Numbered from the stretch's first letter, positions 21,423 to 30,592 are shown. The stretch is 64,000 nt of DNA from Alloprevotella tannerae ATCC 51259 (GCF_000159995.1 NZ_GG700642.1:708395-772394); one strand, 5' to 3'. Made by a program: numbers and translations. The notes: generated by a model from the sequence alone, not told the origin.

Positions 21423-21776
21423 CTATTTATATTTTTTCAAGCATCCTAATTATGTAGATTCCATGTAAATTCATTTGCAAAGTAAATCTTACAAAAGAGC
21501 GTTGTAATTTCACCAAAATCCTCCTTTTGCTTATTCTAAAATAGCAATTTTGCCCTTGTGAAAAACTTCATTTTCTCGTTATTTGAAGCCGTTTGGAGGT
21601 GACAAACGAACAGCCCTAACGCTTTTGGGTAGGTCTACCTTCCCCAAGCGGAGCGATGAATCGCTGCAGCGCGCGACAGGTAATGCAACGCGAATATTGG
21701 GATTTAGGCCATCTTTACGCAAACTACAAACGGGATAAGGCTATCATTTTCAACAAGCAACGCGCATAGGCGATTC

Positions 21777-21860
21777 GTTTGCTGCCACCAAACGATGGTT
21801 TGCTGCCGGCAAACGATGGTTTGGCGCGAGCATACGATAGTTTGCTGCCAGCAAACAATA
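21777..21860 (+). repeat. Family A array 3: four 21-bp hairpin units
   Basis: Units start at 21777, 21798, 21819 and 21840. Cores are CTGCCAC, CTGCCGG, GCGCGAG and CTGCCAG; linkers are GATG, GATG, GATA and AATA. The third right arm is CATAC. It lies between divergent susB and the LRR gene. Confidence 0.95.
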
Positions 21861-22302
21861 ATTGCTTGCGTAGGTGGCGCGGTGAAATGGGAAATCTATG
21901 GCTGTTTAATCAGCCGCCGTGAAAGGGATTTTTGCATTTTACGCGGGCTTTTGAAGATAGGACTACTTCTTTAAGGCTTTTTAGGGGAATAAAAGGGGAG
22001 AATAATCCGGTTATTACAGTCGGAAGGGATGGTAGATTTAGACTTTTGAACAGGCATTAAGATTTAAATTGTTCACTTCCGAAATTACGCATATTGAAGT
22101 AGGTGAAAAATGGGCTAATCTGCGATGAAATGGGCAAAAATATGCATTTTCAGTCTCAAAAGAGGGAGGAAATATTGGCCCACCTTGAAGCTGTCAGAGC
22201 GGTCTAAGCCCTGCTCGGTTCGTGGTGTGAGAAGAAGAACGCGGAGCGCGAGAAAATTTAATTTGGGAAAGCGTTTGTTCTACGGATAACGGGCTTTTTA
22301 TG

Positions 22303-22310
22303 TAAATTTG
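22303..22310 (+). promoter_or_regulatory. Predicted -7 element of the LRR gene
   Basis: TAAATTTG matches TAnnTTTG about 95 bases before the ATG. A TTTG at 22274-22277 is 25 bases upstream, longer than the usual 19-21. Confidence 0.4.
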
Positions 22311-22404
22311 CAAGCACAACCAACTTAGTTTAGCGCTTGGCCGGTTTCTTTACTTGCCTTGTGCGCTTCTAAATCAATATGTCTAACATACTTAATTTTA
22401 CATT

Positions 22405-24090
22405 ATGCATTCAAAACTTTTACAGCTATCTGCCGGATTGGTGCTGAGCGCAGCTTTTTGTACGCCGGCCCTCGCGGATCAAAGCAAGCCTAAAGGCTAC
22501 TCAACGGATCAGCCCAAAATAATACTTACTACGGGCGAAGATCTCGATGAATGGACATTTATCATCAATGCTGACGAAGAGGAAATGGGCAATGTTTGGG
22601 TCGACTTGAACAATAACGGAACCTGCGACGAAGACGAGCCGGTAACGAACTTCGGTGGGCAAATCGATTTTACGTGCGTGGATAAAAAGATTACGATCTA
22701 CGGAAATATTACGGGGCTCAACTGCGCGCAAAATGATTTGACGTCGATTGATATTTCGGGCGCACCACAGCTTCTTAAACTCTTGGCGGGCCGCAACCAA
22801 TTGAAGAAAATCGATCTCAGTCACAACGCAAACTTGCAAGAGCTTTATCTCTACAAGAATAAGATCACGACACTGGATCCTACGCCGTGCCAGTTTCTGC
22901 TCGAACTCGATGTGGATGAAAACAAACTGAATGAAATAAATCTGAGTAACTGCCCGAATTTGACTAAATTCTCTTGCACGCGCAATGCGATAAATACGCT
23001 CGACCTTTCATCGCAAAGGAATCTGCGCATACTCTATTGCGGCGGAAACAACTTGACCTCGCTCGACCTCTCTAAATGCGAGGAGCTGCGTGAGGCTACG
23101 TGCGCCAACAACTTGCTGGAGAACATTTCGATTGCTGCAAACAAAAAGTTGAAGGAGTTCTACTGCGCAGCAAATAAATTCACGACGTTGGATGTTTCAC
23201 AAAACACAAAAATTGAACTGCTCGACTGCCGTGATAATCAACTGACGTCGCTGGATGTCTCAAATCTCTATGAGCTACATACGTTAGCTTGCGGCTATAA
23301 CCGCTTGAACACGCTGACTTTCCCGATCGAAAAGGATGGCAAACACGCGGGACTGATCAATCTTTACGCCCAAAGCAACGCGCTTTCTCACTTGGCGCTG
23401 GAGCGCACACCGGATATGAAGGTGCTTTATGTGATGGAGAATAATTTTAGTGAGTTGGAGTTGGAACTGATCCCGCAATTGACGCTGTTTAGCTGTTCAT
23501 CGAACCCGATTAAAGAACTCTCAACGGGCGCAAACAGTATGCTGAGAACGCTGGGCGCAGCTAATGCACAACTAAAGTCGTTGGATTTAAGTTCGAACAG
23601 GGCGCTGATGGTTTTGCAATGCTACGGCAACGAAATAAATGGGGAAGCAATGACGGCTATGATTGCTTCGCTGCCTGCACGTAGCGCGATGGAACCGGGC
23701 GAAGCTTTCGTTGTGAACACGCCGAAAGGGGATAAGAACGTCATTCGCCAAGCTGATGTGGAAGCAGCCAAGAAGATTCATTGGCAAATCTTTAACTTCC
23801 TCGACGGCGTTAACGAAGGACGCAACCCATATGAGGGGGTAGAGGTTGGCATTCAGACGCCGGAAGTCGTTAACCCGTCATTGTCGCTGATGTCTTCCGG
23901 CCGCGCACTCTATATTAAGATGGAAGGCAAGGCTACTCAAGACCAACTTTACGTCATTGACGCTGCGGGGCGCACGGTCTTGACGCAGAAATTGGATAAA
24001 GGCTCTAACGTCGTGGCATTACCGAATTTGGCGAGCGGCGTTTACGTAGCACGCATCGGACAATGGAACCGGAAGTTTAGCATTCAATAA
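22405..24090 (+). CDS. Secreted leucine-rich-repeat protein with T9SS-like sorting domain
   Basis: A 561-residue exported protein. The signal peptide ends near TPALAD. Residues about 95-430 form tandem leucine-rich repeats of roughly 21 residues with pattern LxxLxCxxNxLTSLDLS, the internalin-J-like type found in Porphyromonas and Bacteroides surface proteins. The C-terminal ~80 residues (ALYIKMEGKA...LPNLASGVYVARIGQWNRKFSIQ) look like a T9SS type A sorting domain. It is probably a surface adhesin or interaction protein; no catalytic motif is seen. It is transcribed divergently from susB and ends in a strong hairpin terminator. The ligand cannot be predicted. Confidence 0.88.
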   Translation: MHSKLLQLSAGLVLSAAFCTPALADQSKPKGYSTDQPKIILTTGEDLDEWTFIINADEEEMGNVWVDLNNNGTCDEDEPVTNFGGQIDFTCVDKKITIYGNITGLNCAQNDLTSIDISGAPQLLKLLAGRNQLKKIDLSHNANLQELYLYKNKITTLDPTPCQFLLELDVDENKLNEINLSNCPNLTKFSCTRNAINTLDLSSQRNLRILYCGGNNLTSLDLSKCEELREATCANNLLENISIAANKKLKEFYCAANKFTTLDVSQNTKIELLDCRDNQLTSLDVSNLYELHTLACGYNRLNTLTFPIEKDGKHAGLINLYAQSNALSHLALERTPDMKVLYVMENNFSELELELIPQLTLFSCSSNPIKELSTGANSMLRTLGAANAQLKSLDLSSNRALMVLQCYGNEINGEAMTAMIASLPARSAMEPGEAFVVNTPKGDKNVIRQADVEAAKKIHWQIFNFLDGVNEGRNPYEGVEVGIQTPEVVNPSLSLMSSGRALYIKMEGKATQDQLYVIDAAGRTVLTQKLDKGSNVVALPNLASGVYVARIGQWNRKFSIQ

Positions 24091-24111
24091 GTTTTTCGAT
24101 ACTTTTCAAAT

Positions 24112-24150
24112 ACGCAGCGGCTCTTACGCAAAAAGAGTCGCTGCGTTTTC
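24112..24150 (+). terminator. Terminator after the LRR gene
   Basis: ACGCAGCG-CTCTT pairs with AAGAG-CGCTGCGT (24112-24146) and is followed by TTTTC. It lies 22 bases after the stop. Confidence 0.75.
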
Positions 24151-24181
24151 TATTGGCCGCGTCCGCAAACGGAATTGGCAA

Positions 24182-24225
24182 AACAAAATCCCGCCACGCG
24201 GCACGCTTACGGCCGATGGCGGGAT
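24182..24225 (-). terminator. Terminator after the WecA-like gene
   Basis: On the minus strand TCCCGCCA pairs with TGGCGGGA (24190-24197 with 24218-24225), followed by ATTTTGTTTT. It lies about 25 bases after the 24251 stop and is convergent with the LRR terminator. Confidence 0.75.
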
Positions 24226-24250
24226 GAATATAGAGGGATTGAAGATCTTA

Positions 24251-25801
24251 TTATTTGTGCAAAGGCACTAAGGATGCCGGCTCCGTACTCGGATCTCGAT
24301 CCTTGAGCAGTTCGAGCCAATGCTTATAGGCCATTTTATCCGATTTGGCAGGATAGCGGATGATGATATGGTCGTTCTCTTTCTGATGTTCTATGTTGAG
24401 CAACAGCTTTCTGAACACAACATTACTAACCCAAGTATACGGCATCTGCTTATCGGTAGAGAAGGATGAGGTATAGTTTTCAATACCTTTATGCTCAAAC
24501 AAATTATGTAAAGCAAAAGCGGCCTTACCATAAGCGATCCACGAGTTCATATTGGGCATCGGAGAAACAACTATGTATTGGAGACGATTTTCTTCGGTAC
24601 GCATATGATACAAAATGTGCTCTGAAGATGACACAGTGGCACACTGCGCTTCAGCCATCGCAACTTCGAGACCGTCAGCCGAATCAGCCGCGCCGGCGGC
24701 TTGCCGCCGGCGGCGGGCACGTATGAGCAAAGTAACGCCGTATTGGAGCAAGCAAAACACAATTATGTCGCCCAAGAAAATAAGGTTAATATTGAGCTTG
24801 TAAGCTGCACCTACGTTGATCAAGATAAAGAACACGTCGAACGTAAGCAGAAGAACGAGCGTTGAGCGCTGACTTAAGCCGAGCGCCAACAGCTTGTGGT
24901 GAATGTGGGTCTTATCCGGCTTGAACGGGTGTCGACCGTGGAGCATCCGCAACACCATTACGCGGATGGCATCTAAACCCGGAATGAGCAGAACCGCCCA
25001 GCCCATAATAAAAGGCGTAGCATCGGTGACGCCAGCGGAACTTGGCATCACAAAAATCACGCCCAGCAAGCCCAGAATAAAGCCCACAACCTGACTGCCG
25101 CAATCGCCCATAAAGATCTTGTTGTGCCGCTCCACTTTGCCAAAGACATTGTAATAGAAGAACGGAACCAGAGCGCCCAGCAACGCAAACGCGATGCCCG
25201 CACCTGCCACTACGCCCTGCCCGGCAAACTGCACGCCGAAGAAGAACAAGGCCACCATACTCAAACCTGAAGCCAAGCCGTCAATACCGTCAATTAAATT
25301 GATGGCATTTATAATATAGACGATCAAGAGCACAGTTAGCGGCTGCCCGATAAAGGGCGAAATCTCATAAACCCCGAAGAGCCCATAAAGATTATTGATC
25401 CACAGATCTGAAAGTACGATCAAAAGGGCGCAAATCGTTTGAACTAAAAACTTCAGCTTGTAATTTATGCCGTTCAAATCATCAGCTATGCCCTCTACAT
25501 ATAGTAAGATGAGGGCACAAAGTCCGAGCGTCGGCGGCTTAGCGGCCAAGATGTCGACCTCACGATTGTCAGTGACGCCCTGCAAGATGGTTCCCAAACC
25601 ATAAAGGAGCGTATAAGCAAAGATCAATGCCGGCGTAAAGGCGATGCCGCCCAAACGCGGAACGATGCCGGTGTGAACTTTTCGCTCATTGACAGTATCG
25701 AAAAGTTTCCGGCGAAAGGATATGAGTATGATGCGCGGAATCATCAGCGCCGAAACTAAGGCACTGGCGACGAAGCTCATTAATATGGCGAATAGCGTCA
25801 T
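24251..25801 (-). CDS. MraY/WecA-family undecaprenyl-phosphate sugar-1-phosphate transferase with C-terminal extension
   Basis: A 516-residue polytopic membrane enzyme expected to move a HexNAc-1-phosphate from UDP-sugar to undecaprenyl phosphate, the first step of O-antigen, capsule or similar glycan synthesis. Motifs: GIADDLNGINYK (Asp-Asp, about residue 107), NAINLIDGIDGLA (about 165), FMGDCGSQ (about 232) and the HIHHKLL His motif (about 301). The family core ends near residue 370. The remaining ~140 residues are soluble and unlike the core, with no motif I recognise. It follows a NusG paralogue on the same strand, the arrangement used for polysaccharide loci in Bacteroides, but here no further glycosyltransferase follows. 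The sugar specificity (GlcNAc or other) is unknown. Confidence 0.9.
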   Translation of the reverse strand: MTLFAILMSFVASALVSALMIPRIILISFRRKLFDTVNERKVHTGIVPRLGGIAFTPALIFAYTLLYGLGTILQGVTDNREVDILAAKPPTLGLCALILLYVEGIADDLNGINYKLKFLVQTICALLIVLSDLWINNLYGLFGVYEISPFIGQPLTVLLIVYIINAINLIDGIDGLASGLSMVALFFFGVQFAGQGVVAGAGIAFALLGALVPFFYYNVFGKVERHNKIFMGDCGSQVVGFILGLLGVIFVMPSSAGVTDATPFIMGWAVLLIPGLDAIRVMVLRMLHGRHPFKPDKTHIHHKLLALGLSQRSTLVLLLTFDVFFILINVGAAYKLNINLIFLGDIIVFCLLQYGVTLLIRARRRRQAAGAADSADGLEVAMAEAQCATVSSSEHILYHMRTEENRLQYIVVSPMPNMNSWIAYGKAAFALHNLFEHKGIENYTSSFSTDKQMPYTWVSNVVFRKLLLNIEHQKENDHIIIRYPAKSDKMAYKHWLELLKDRDPSTEPASLVPLHK

Positions 25802-26132
25802 TGTATGCTTTTACTTTGCTTTAAGAACAATCGCGTCGCGGCGGACTATCAAAGATGTAAATGCAGCCTTTGGTCGGTAGAACATCGTTTAAACTTTGAT
25901 TCCAACTATTTGAGGCGTCGTTGTCAAGAGGTTGCAAGCAGCCCCTCTTACTTTCAAAGGCCTGAAGCGGAGGTTTCGATGTCGGATCTCGCCCTGCGGA
26001 CGACCTTTCTTCAGGTATGTTGCTTGGGTTTCTTCTTTATGTAACGCGCCAATTGCACAAAAATTGCGGTATGCTCTTATTTTTATTTCCTTTTTTTGTT
26101 CTTTTTTTTGCACTGCACCGCGTCGCATTCGC
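25802..26132. other. Gap between the NusG paralogue and the WecA-like gene
   Basis: 331 bases, unusually long for an operon gap, with T-rich stretches (26081-26110). A long untranslated leader here would suit a NusG-type antiterminator. The minus-strand frame crossing it overlaps the NusG gene and looks non-coding. Confidence 0.5.
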
Positions 26133-27212
26133 TCAAAAGCGTTTAGCAGCGGCCAGCGTCGGAGTAGAATCACGGCCGACGCAAGCAAAGCCGTTGCGCA
26201 GCAAAATTTCATCGCGCCAGACCTCAATTTTCTCCGCGATGTCTGTCGGTCGATTCGGCGCATCAAGCAGCGCATCGAGCTGCATCGAGACCTGTCGACT
26301 CAGGCGAGCAATCAGCTCCCGTCCGGCGGCATCCGTGAGCATCAAATCTTGGCGAAAAGCCGCTAATCGCTCCCATAGATAGCACAAAATCTCGAGCGCC
26401 GCGCCCCAGTCGGCTTGCGCCTGCCGCTCCTGCGCCGTTTCGATCCAGCGCGCCCCGCTACCGGCGAGCAGCAAGCGATCCGTCGACGTCTGCGGCTTGA
26501 AAAGCGTTCGCTCCACAGCCGTTTGCAACTCCGTCAGGCCCTCTTCAGAAGCCGCCGCACTTTCGTATTCTTCAGCGCGTCGCATACGGATATAATCCGC
26601 TACGTTTTCAAACGATTCGCGATGGATTCCGCCGACGGCAATCGTCATATCTCCTACGCGCAGAACCAGTTTTCGATCGCGGTCTATCCGAATAATGTAA
26701 CCCTCCAAGCCCGTCATTGGGCCGGAAGTTATACGAACGAGCTGACTACCGGCGTAATGTTCAAACGGATGAAGCAGAAAACGGATGCGCGTAGCGTCAA
26801 GTTCGGCGATCTTCATAAAGGGTTGCATCACGGCGTGCGGAATTCGGGCCACGCAGCGCGTAGCATAATCGCACGCCAAGTGCAGTTCCGGCAAGCGTTC
26901 TTTGAAGTAGGCCTCGACAGCCTTTACTTCGCCTTGAATAAAGATGAGTCCGCTGATCGTCGGGCGCAATTGCTTGCACACTTTGTCGTGATTACGAATA
27001 TATTTGCACGATTGATGCACGAACGTAGGAAAGCAATTGTCCGCTTTCAGCTTTTGTGCGATGTGCTTGAGTCGGGCATTGTGCGTAAAGAAGTAACTCC
27101 AATCAGCATCAAGGGCCGGTCTTGATTCAGCACGAGCCATCTGCTTTTGCGCCCGCCGCAAGTTCGTCGCCGCAGGGCCTTCTATTGTATTGTCTTCTTT
27201 ATGTTCCGTCAT
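26133..27212 (-). CDS. NusG-family (UpxY-like) transcription antiterminator paralogue with long C-terminal extension
   Basis: About 359 residues. An N-terminal NGN-like domain (WSYFFTHNARLKHIAQKL, then RPTISGLIFIQG) is followed by a KOW-type segment (TSGPMTGLEGYIIRIDRDRKL, near residue 165). The order matches UpxY/LoaP/RfaH-like specialised NusG factors that let polymerase read through one operon. Normal NusG or UpxY proteins are about 170-200 residues; here a helical, Ala/Glu/Arg-rich tail of ~150 residues is added, of unknown role. The ATG at 27210-27212 has an A-rich upstream stretch; one at 27234-27236 is also possible. The predicted -7 box TATATTTG is close upstream. The likely target is the downstream WecA-like gene, but this is inference from position. 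Confidence 0.78.
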   Translation of the reverse strand: MTEHKEDNTIEGPAATNLRRAQKQMARAESRPALDADWSYFFTHNARLKHIAQKLKADNCFPTFVHQSCKYIRNHDKVCKQLRPTISGLIFIQGEVKAVEAYFKERLPELHLACDYATRCVARIPHAVMQPFMKIAELDATRIRFLLHPFEHYAGSQLVRITSGPMTGLEGYIIRIDRDRKLVLRVGDMTIAVGGIHRESFENVADYIRMRRAEEYESAAASEEGLTELQTAVERTLFKPQTSTDRLLLAGSGARWIETAQERQAQADWGAALEILCYLWERLAAFRQDLMLTDAAGRELIARLSRQVSMQLDALLDAPNRPTDIAEKIEVWRDEILLRNGFACVGRDSTPTLAAAKRF

Positions 27213-27266
27213 TATTTCAACGCAATGCAGCGACATACGCGCCAGACCGCTTCAGAATATTGCGTG

Positions 27267-27274
27267 CAAATATA
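27267..27274 (-). promoter_or_regulatory. Predicted -7 element of the NusG paralogue
   Basis: Minus-strand TATATTTG matches TAnnTTTG, giving a leader of about 25-50 bases. No good -33 TTTG was found. Confidence 0.45.
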
Positions 27275-27486
27275 AAGAAAACCATCTGACATTTTTATAT
27301 AAAGTAGCAAAAAAACGCAGCCTTAGCCACCGCATTTTTTAATATTAGCAGACAAAAAACTTATAAAGACATAGAAACGAAAAGCGAGAAGTTTACCAGC
27401 CGCGCGTCCGAAGCATTTTCGGAAACGGCCGCTGCAAAACAAACTAAGAATGCAAAGTGCGGCGGTGCTTAGGCCTTTTCAAAACG

Positions 27487-27522
27487 ACCTTACGAGGGCG
27501 ATGGGAGCAGACTTACGACCAT
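27487..27522 (+). repeat. Degenerate repeat, copy 1 (flanks the tyrosine phosphatase gene)
   Basis: ACCTTACGAGGGCGATGGGA and following bases resemble the stretch at 28227-28262 (ACCTCACGAGGGCAATAGAC onward), with roughly four of five bases alike over ~36 bases by eye. The two copies are in the same orientation on either side of the phosphatase gene. Confidence 0.45.
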
Positions 27523-27606
27523 TGCGCAAACATCATCATCGAGACGATCAGATGGCGCTTTTTTCACAATCCGGACACACTTTGGGCGTAGCTGAAAAAA
27601 GCAGCC

Positions 27607-28050
27607 TCACAGAATCTTTGGAAGCGCTGCACACAGATCAGCGTAGGTCTTTTCAAAATCACGCGTATACCACGGGTCAGCCACATCACGATTTTCACCG
27701 ATGAGCGCCATCAGTAGGCTTATTTTGTCTTCCTTGTCTTCTATTCCAATCGTATGGAGCCGTCGGAGGTTGTTTCTGTCCATCACGAAAATCCGGTCAT
27801 AATAATCATAGTCGGCTTGCGTCATCTGCCGTGCCTCTCGAGGCTCGAATGGCACGCCATGACTGCGCAGACAATGCTGAGCCGGAGGGTACATATCGTT
27901 ACCTATTTCCTCCGTAGACGTAGCCACACTGTCGATCTCAAATTCTTGCGCTCTTCCGGCGTCTTTTACGAGCTTCTTCATCAGAAATTCCGCCATAGGA
28001 CTTCGGCATATATTGCCGTGACACACAAAGAGGATCTTTTGCTTCTCCAT
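27607..28050 (-). CDS. Low-molecular-weight protein-tyrosine phosphatase
   Basis: A 147-residue cytoplasmic phosphatase of the arsenate-reductase-like fold. The P-loop FVCHGNICRSPMAEF places the nucleophile Cys10 and Arg16 in the CX5R signature at the N-terminus, and the general-acid loop is DPWY near residue 126. In bacteria such enzymes often dephosphorylate tyrosine kinases controlling exopolysaccharide export, which would suit the nearby WecA-like gene, though no BY-kinase is seen here. The ATG at 28048-28050 starts the family's N-terminus; upstream in-frame starts would add about 25 unlikely residues beyond the predicted promoter. Confidence 0.94.
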   Translation of the reverse strand: MEKQKILFVCHGNICRSPMAEFLMKKLVKDAGRAQEFEIDSVATSTEEIGNDMYPPAQHCLRSHGVPFEPREARQMTQADYDYYDRIFVMDRNNLRRLHTIGIEDKEDKISLLMALIGENRDVADPWYTRDFEKTYADLCAALPKIL

Positions 28051-28066
28051 TACCGTGTTTTTCGGG

Positions 28067-28074
28067 CAAAGATA
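28067..28074 (-). promoter_or_regulatory. Predicted -7 element of the tyrosine phosphatase gene
   Basis: Minus-strand TATCTTTG, about 17 bases before the ATG, implies a very short leader. A minus-strand TTTG at 28098-28101 is 23 bases upstream. Confidence 0.5.
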
Positions 28075-28226
28075 AACATTTGCAATGAAAAAAAATACAA
28101 ACACTCGGCCCTTATACCAAGGCATTATAGTTGATTTACGCCCCCCTTTGTCGGTGAATAAAGGAGGTCGGTCTACACTGTTTTCCCGACAGATTTACAC
28201 GAAACCATGCAGCTACACTCAAAGCA

Positions 28227-28262
28227 ACCTCACGAGGGCAATAGACGCAAACTTTCTACCAA
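28227..28262 (+). repeat. Degenerate repeat, copy 2 (flanks the tyrosine phosphatase gene)
   Basis: Partner of 27487-27522; it ends about 30 bases before family A array 4. Confidence 0.45.
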
Positions 28263-28292
28263 AATCGAACGATAAGGCCTTGCACTTTTTTT

Positions 28293-28376
28293 GTTTGCTG
28301 CCACCAAACGATAGTTTGCTCCGAGCAAACGATAATTTGCTGCCGCCAAACAATGGTTTGCTGCCGGCAAACAATA
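28293..28376 (+). repeat. Family A array 4: four 21-bp hairpin units
   Basis: Units start at 28293, 28314, 28335 and 28356. Cores are CTGCCAC, CTCCGAG, CTGCCGC and CTGCCGG; linkers are GATA, GATA, AATG and AATA. The third left arm is ATTTG, as in array 2. It lies between divergent genes. Confidence 0.95.
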
Positions 28377-28606
28377 AAAACGCCCTTCTCAACGTCCAAA
28401 ACCCGCAGACGGTGACGGCCGAACAACGATTATGGCCGGCAATTGCTCCACGGACAGAAAAAGCCAAAGCGGCCGAAGGGTCGCAAAAGGCTTCGCCGCC
28501 ACCCCGGTTCGCACCTCCGTGCCTTTTCCCGCAGTCGGCCGAGAAAAAATTAGAGACGAGCGAGAATAATTGCCCGATGAAGTGGACCATTTTAAATACT
28601 TCTTTA

Positions 28607-28614
28607 TACATTTG
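28607..28614 (+). promoter_or_regulatory. Predicted -7 element of the thioredoxin-transporter operon
   Basis: TACATTTG matches TAnnTTTG, about 70 bases before the ATG. No clear -33 TTTG. Confidence 0.45.
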
Positions 28615-28682
28615 CAAGCTATACAGGGGCTTGCGGTCAAGACATCTCGGCCACGGTATGGACTAAGCACAATAAAAACACA

Positions 28683-29258
28683 ATGTACACTTTCAGAAAC
28701 AACACGTCCGGCGCCACCAAGCGCGTAGGGGAAGCGGCTAAAAGGCTCCGACTGCTGGCCTACTGCGGCTTAGTGCTCTTAGGAAGCCTGCTGGCAGACG
28801 CACATGCGCAGCAGGGTGCAACCACACCGAGCAAAACTTGCACTGTGGGCGACAAGATCCCCGCTTTTTCCATTCTGTTGAACAACGGACAAATGCTTAC
28901 CGAAGCTGATCTCAAAGGGACGGTTTCAATCTTGGCCTTTTTCAACACCGGATGCTCGGATTGTCGGCGCGAATTGCCCCACTTGCAAAAAATAAGTGAG
29001 CGCTTTCCCGACGTAAATATTATATGTATCTCTCGTGCAGAAACGGAAGAGTCGATCAAATCTTTTTGGACGGATAAGCAACTGACACTTCCTTATTCTG
29101 CACAACCGGATCGGCAAGTATATGATGCGTTTGGAGCGAAAGGTTTGCCAAAGCTTTATTTGGTCAATAAGGACCACGTCATTTGCTGCACGTATGCCGA
29201 GCGCTTAAGCAAGCGCGTTTTAGTTCGTCAAATCAAGAAATTGCTCTATGAACAATAA
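28683..29258 (+). CDS. Exported thioredoxin/TlpA-like protein
   Basis: A 191-residue protein with an N-terminal hydrophobic segment (LLAYCGLVLLGSLLADAHAQ, about 26-44) that looks like a signal peptide or anchor after an unusually long charged N-terminus. The thioredoxin fold follows: GDKIPAFSILLNNGQ, the strand VSILAFFNTGC, and the active site CSDC (about residues 90-93), then GLPKLYLVNKD with the cis-Pro region. It is probably a periplasmic thiol-disulfide protein of the TlpA/ResA type. Its 3' end overlaps the start of the following transporter gene by 11 bases, so the two are translationally coupled. The redox partner is not known. Confidence 0.85.
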   Translation: MYTFRNNTSGATKRVGEAAKRLRLLAYCGLVLLGSLLADAHAQQGATTPSKTCTVGDKIPAFSILLNNGQMLTEADLKGTVSILAFFNTGCSDCRRELPHLQKISERFPDVNIICISRAETEESIKSFWTDKQLTLPYSAQPDRQVYDAFGAKGLPKLYLVNKDHVICCTYAERLSKRVLVRQIKKLLYEQ

Positions 29259-30528
29259 TCATTTCAATCTGAAAATCCGCCTCATCTTGATGAATTTTCT
29301 GGAGTTCGCCGTTTGGGGAGCTTACCTGACAGCTATGGGGCGCTACTTAGGCAACATCGGACTCAGCACTGAGATTGCGTGGTTCTACTCTATCCAAGGC
29401 GTAGTCTCGATTTTTATGCCGGCTTTAATAGGTATGATCGCCGACCGCTTTGTTCCGGCACAGCGACTATTGGGCATTTGTCATTTATTGGCGGGCACGC
29501 TGCTGATTGCGGCAGCACTCTATCAGCAGAGCACACCGACGTGGAGCTTCGGTATCTTCTTTACGCTCTACACTTTGAGCGTGGCTTTCTACATGCCGAC
29601 ATTGGCGCTCACCAATTCAGTGGCCTATACGATATTAACGCGCGCCGGTATGGATACAGTGAAGGATTTTCCGCCCATACGCGTCTTTGGCACGATCGGT
29701 TTCATCTGCGCGATGTGGTTTGTCGACTTAGCCGGAATCCAAGCCGACTATCGTCAGTTTATTGCTTCAGGTGTGCTCAGCTTAGTGCTCTTTGCTTACG
29801 CCTTCACGCTACCCGCTTGCCCCATCATCAAAGACGGGCGCAAAAAGAGCTTTGCTGAAGCCTTCGGACTCAACGCTTTTGCGCTCTTTAAGCGCAAGGA
29901 TATGGCGCTGTTCTTAATCTTCTCGATGCTATTGGGTGTCAGCTTACAGATTACGAATAGTTTCGCGAACCCATTCATAAGTAGCTTCGCGGCAATGCCG
30001 GAATACGCCGAGACGTTTGGCGTGCAGCACACTAATATCATTATTTCGATCTCGCAAATCAGCGAAACGTGCTGCATTTTGCTGATCCCGTTCTTCCTAA
30101 AGCGCTTCGGCATCAAAAAAGTAATGATGATCGCGATGGCCGCCTGGGTCTTCCGCTTCGGCTTGTTTGGTTTGGGCAATCCGGGTTCGGGACTTTGGAT
30201 GTTTATTCTCTCAATGTTAGTTTACGGCGTCGCGTTCGACTTCTTCAACATCAGCGGTTCGCTCTACATTGATCGGGCCACGGACGATAGCATCCGCTCT
30301 GCCGCGCAAGGATTGTTTATGCTAATGACCAATGGAATTGGCGCTACGGTCGGCACATTGGGCGCGCAATGGCTGATTAACAAGATGACGCACCCCATAT
30401 CGCACAATGGGAACATTTATACCGTAGGCGATTGGCCGACGTGCTGGTTTATTTTCGCCGGCTACGCACTTTGTGTCCTCGTTTTCTTTACGCTTATGTT
30501 CAAGGAGCGCACAAAACCAGCCGCATAA
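29248..30528 (+). CDS. Nucleoside:H+ symporter-family MFS permease
   Basis: A 426-residue integral membrane protein with about 12 hydrophobic segments. NFLEFAVWGAYLTAMGRYL at the N-terminus, IGMIADRFVPAQRLLG between segments 2 and 3, and DFFNISGSLYIDRATDDSIRSAAQGLF in the second half are characteristic of NupG/XapB-like nucleoside permeases common in Bacteroidetes. It is predicted to take up nucleosides with protons across the inner membrane. The start lies inside the upstream thioredoxin-like gene (ATGA-type overlap region), consistent with one mRNA. Confidence 0.9.
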   Translation: MNNNHFNLKIRLILMNFLEFAVWGAYLTAMGRYLGNIGLSTEIAWFYSIQGVVSIFMPALIGMIADRFVPAQRLLGICHLLAGTLLIAAALYQQSTPTWSFGIFFTLYTLSVAFYMPTLALTNSVAYTILTRAGMDTVKDFPPIRVFGTIGFICAMWFVDLAGIQADYRQFIASGVLSLVLFAYAFTLPACPIIKDGRKKSFAEAFGLNAFALFKRKDMALFLIFSMLLGVSLQITNSFANPFISSFAAMPEYAETFGVQHTNIIISISQISETCCILLIPFFLKRFGIKKVMMIAMAAWVFRFGLFGLGNPGSGLWMFILSMLVYGVAFDFFNISGSLYIDRATDDSIRSAAQGLFMLMTNGIGATVGTLGAQWLINKMTHPISHNGNIYTVGDWPTCWFIFAGYALCVLVFFTLMFKERTKPAA

Positions 30529-30592
30529 TCAGGGCTAAACAAACAAAATCAAAGTCCTTGTGCAAAAAAAATCATTTTTTTGGCGCAAGGGC

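Larger units (their letters stand above)
27213..27606. other. Divergence-free gap between the NusG paralogue and the phosphatase gene
   Basis: It contains the NusG paralogue's -7 box (27267-27274) and one member of a degenerate ~37-bp repeat pair (27487-27522). An 84-codon plus-strand frame starting at 27450 overlaps the phosphatase 3' end and shows no gene-like character. Confidence 0.55.
28051..28682. other. Divergent intergenic region between the phosphatase and thioredoxin genes
   Basis: It holds the phosphatase -7 box (28067-28074), repeat copy 2 (28227-28262), family A array 4 (28293-28376) and the thioredoxin -7 box (28607-28614). Open frames across it depend on the repeat and are not called. 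Confidence 0.7.

Noticed and set aside
25889-26275. 128-codon minus-strand frame across the end of the NusG paralogue
   Set aside because: It overlaps the NusG gene in another frame and has no recognisable feature.
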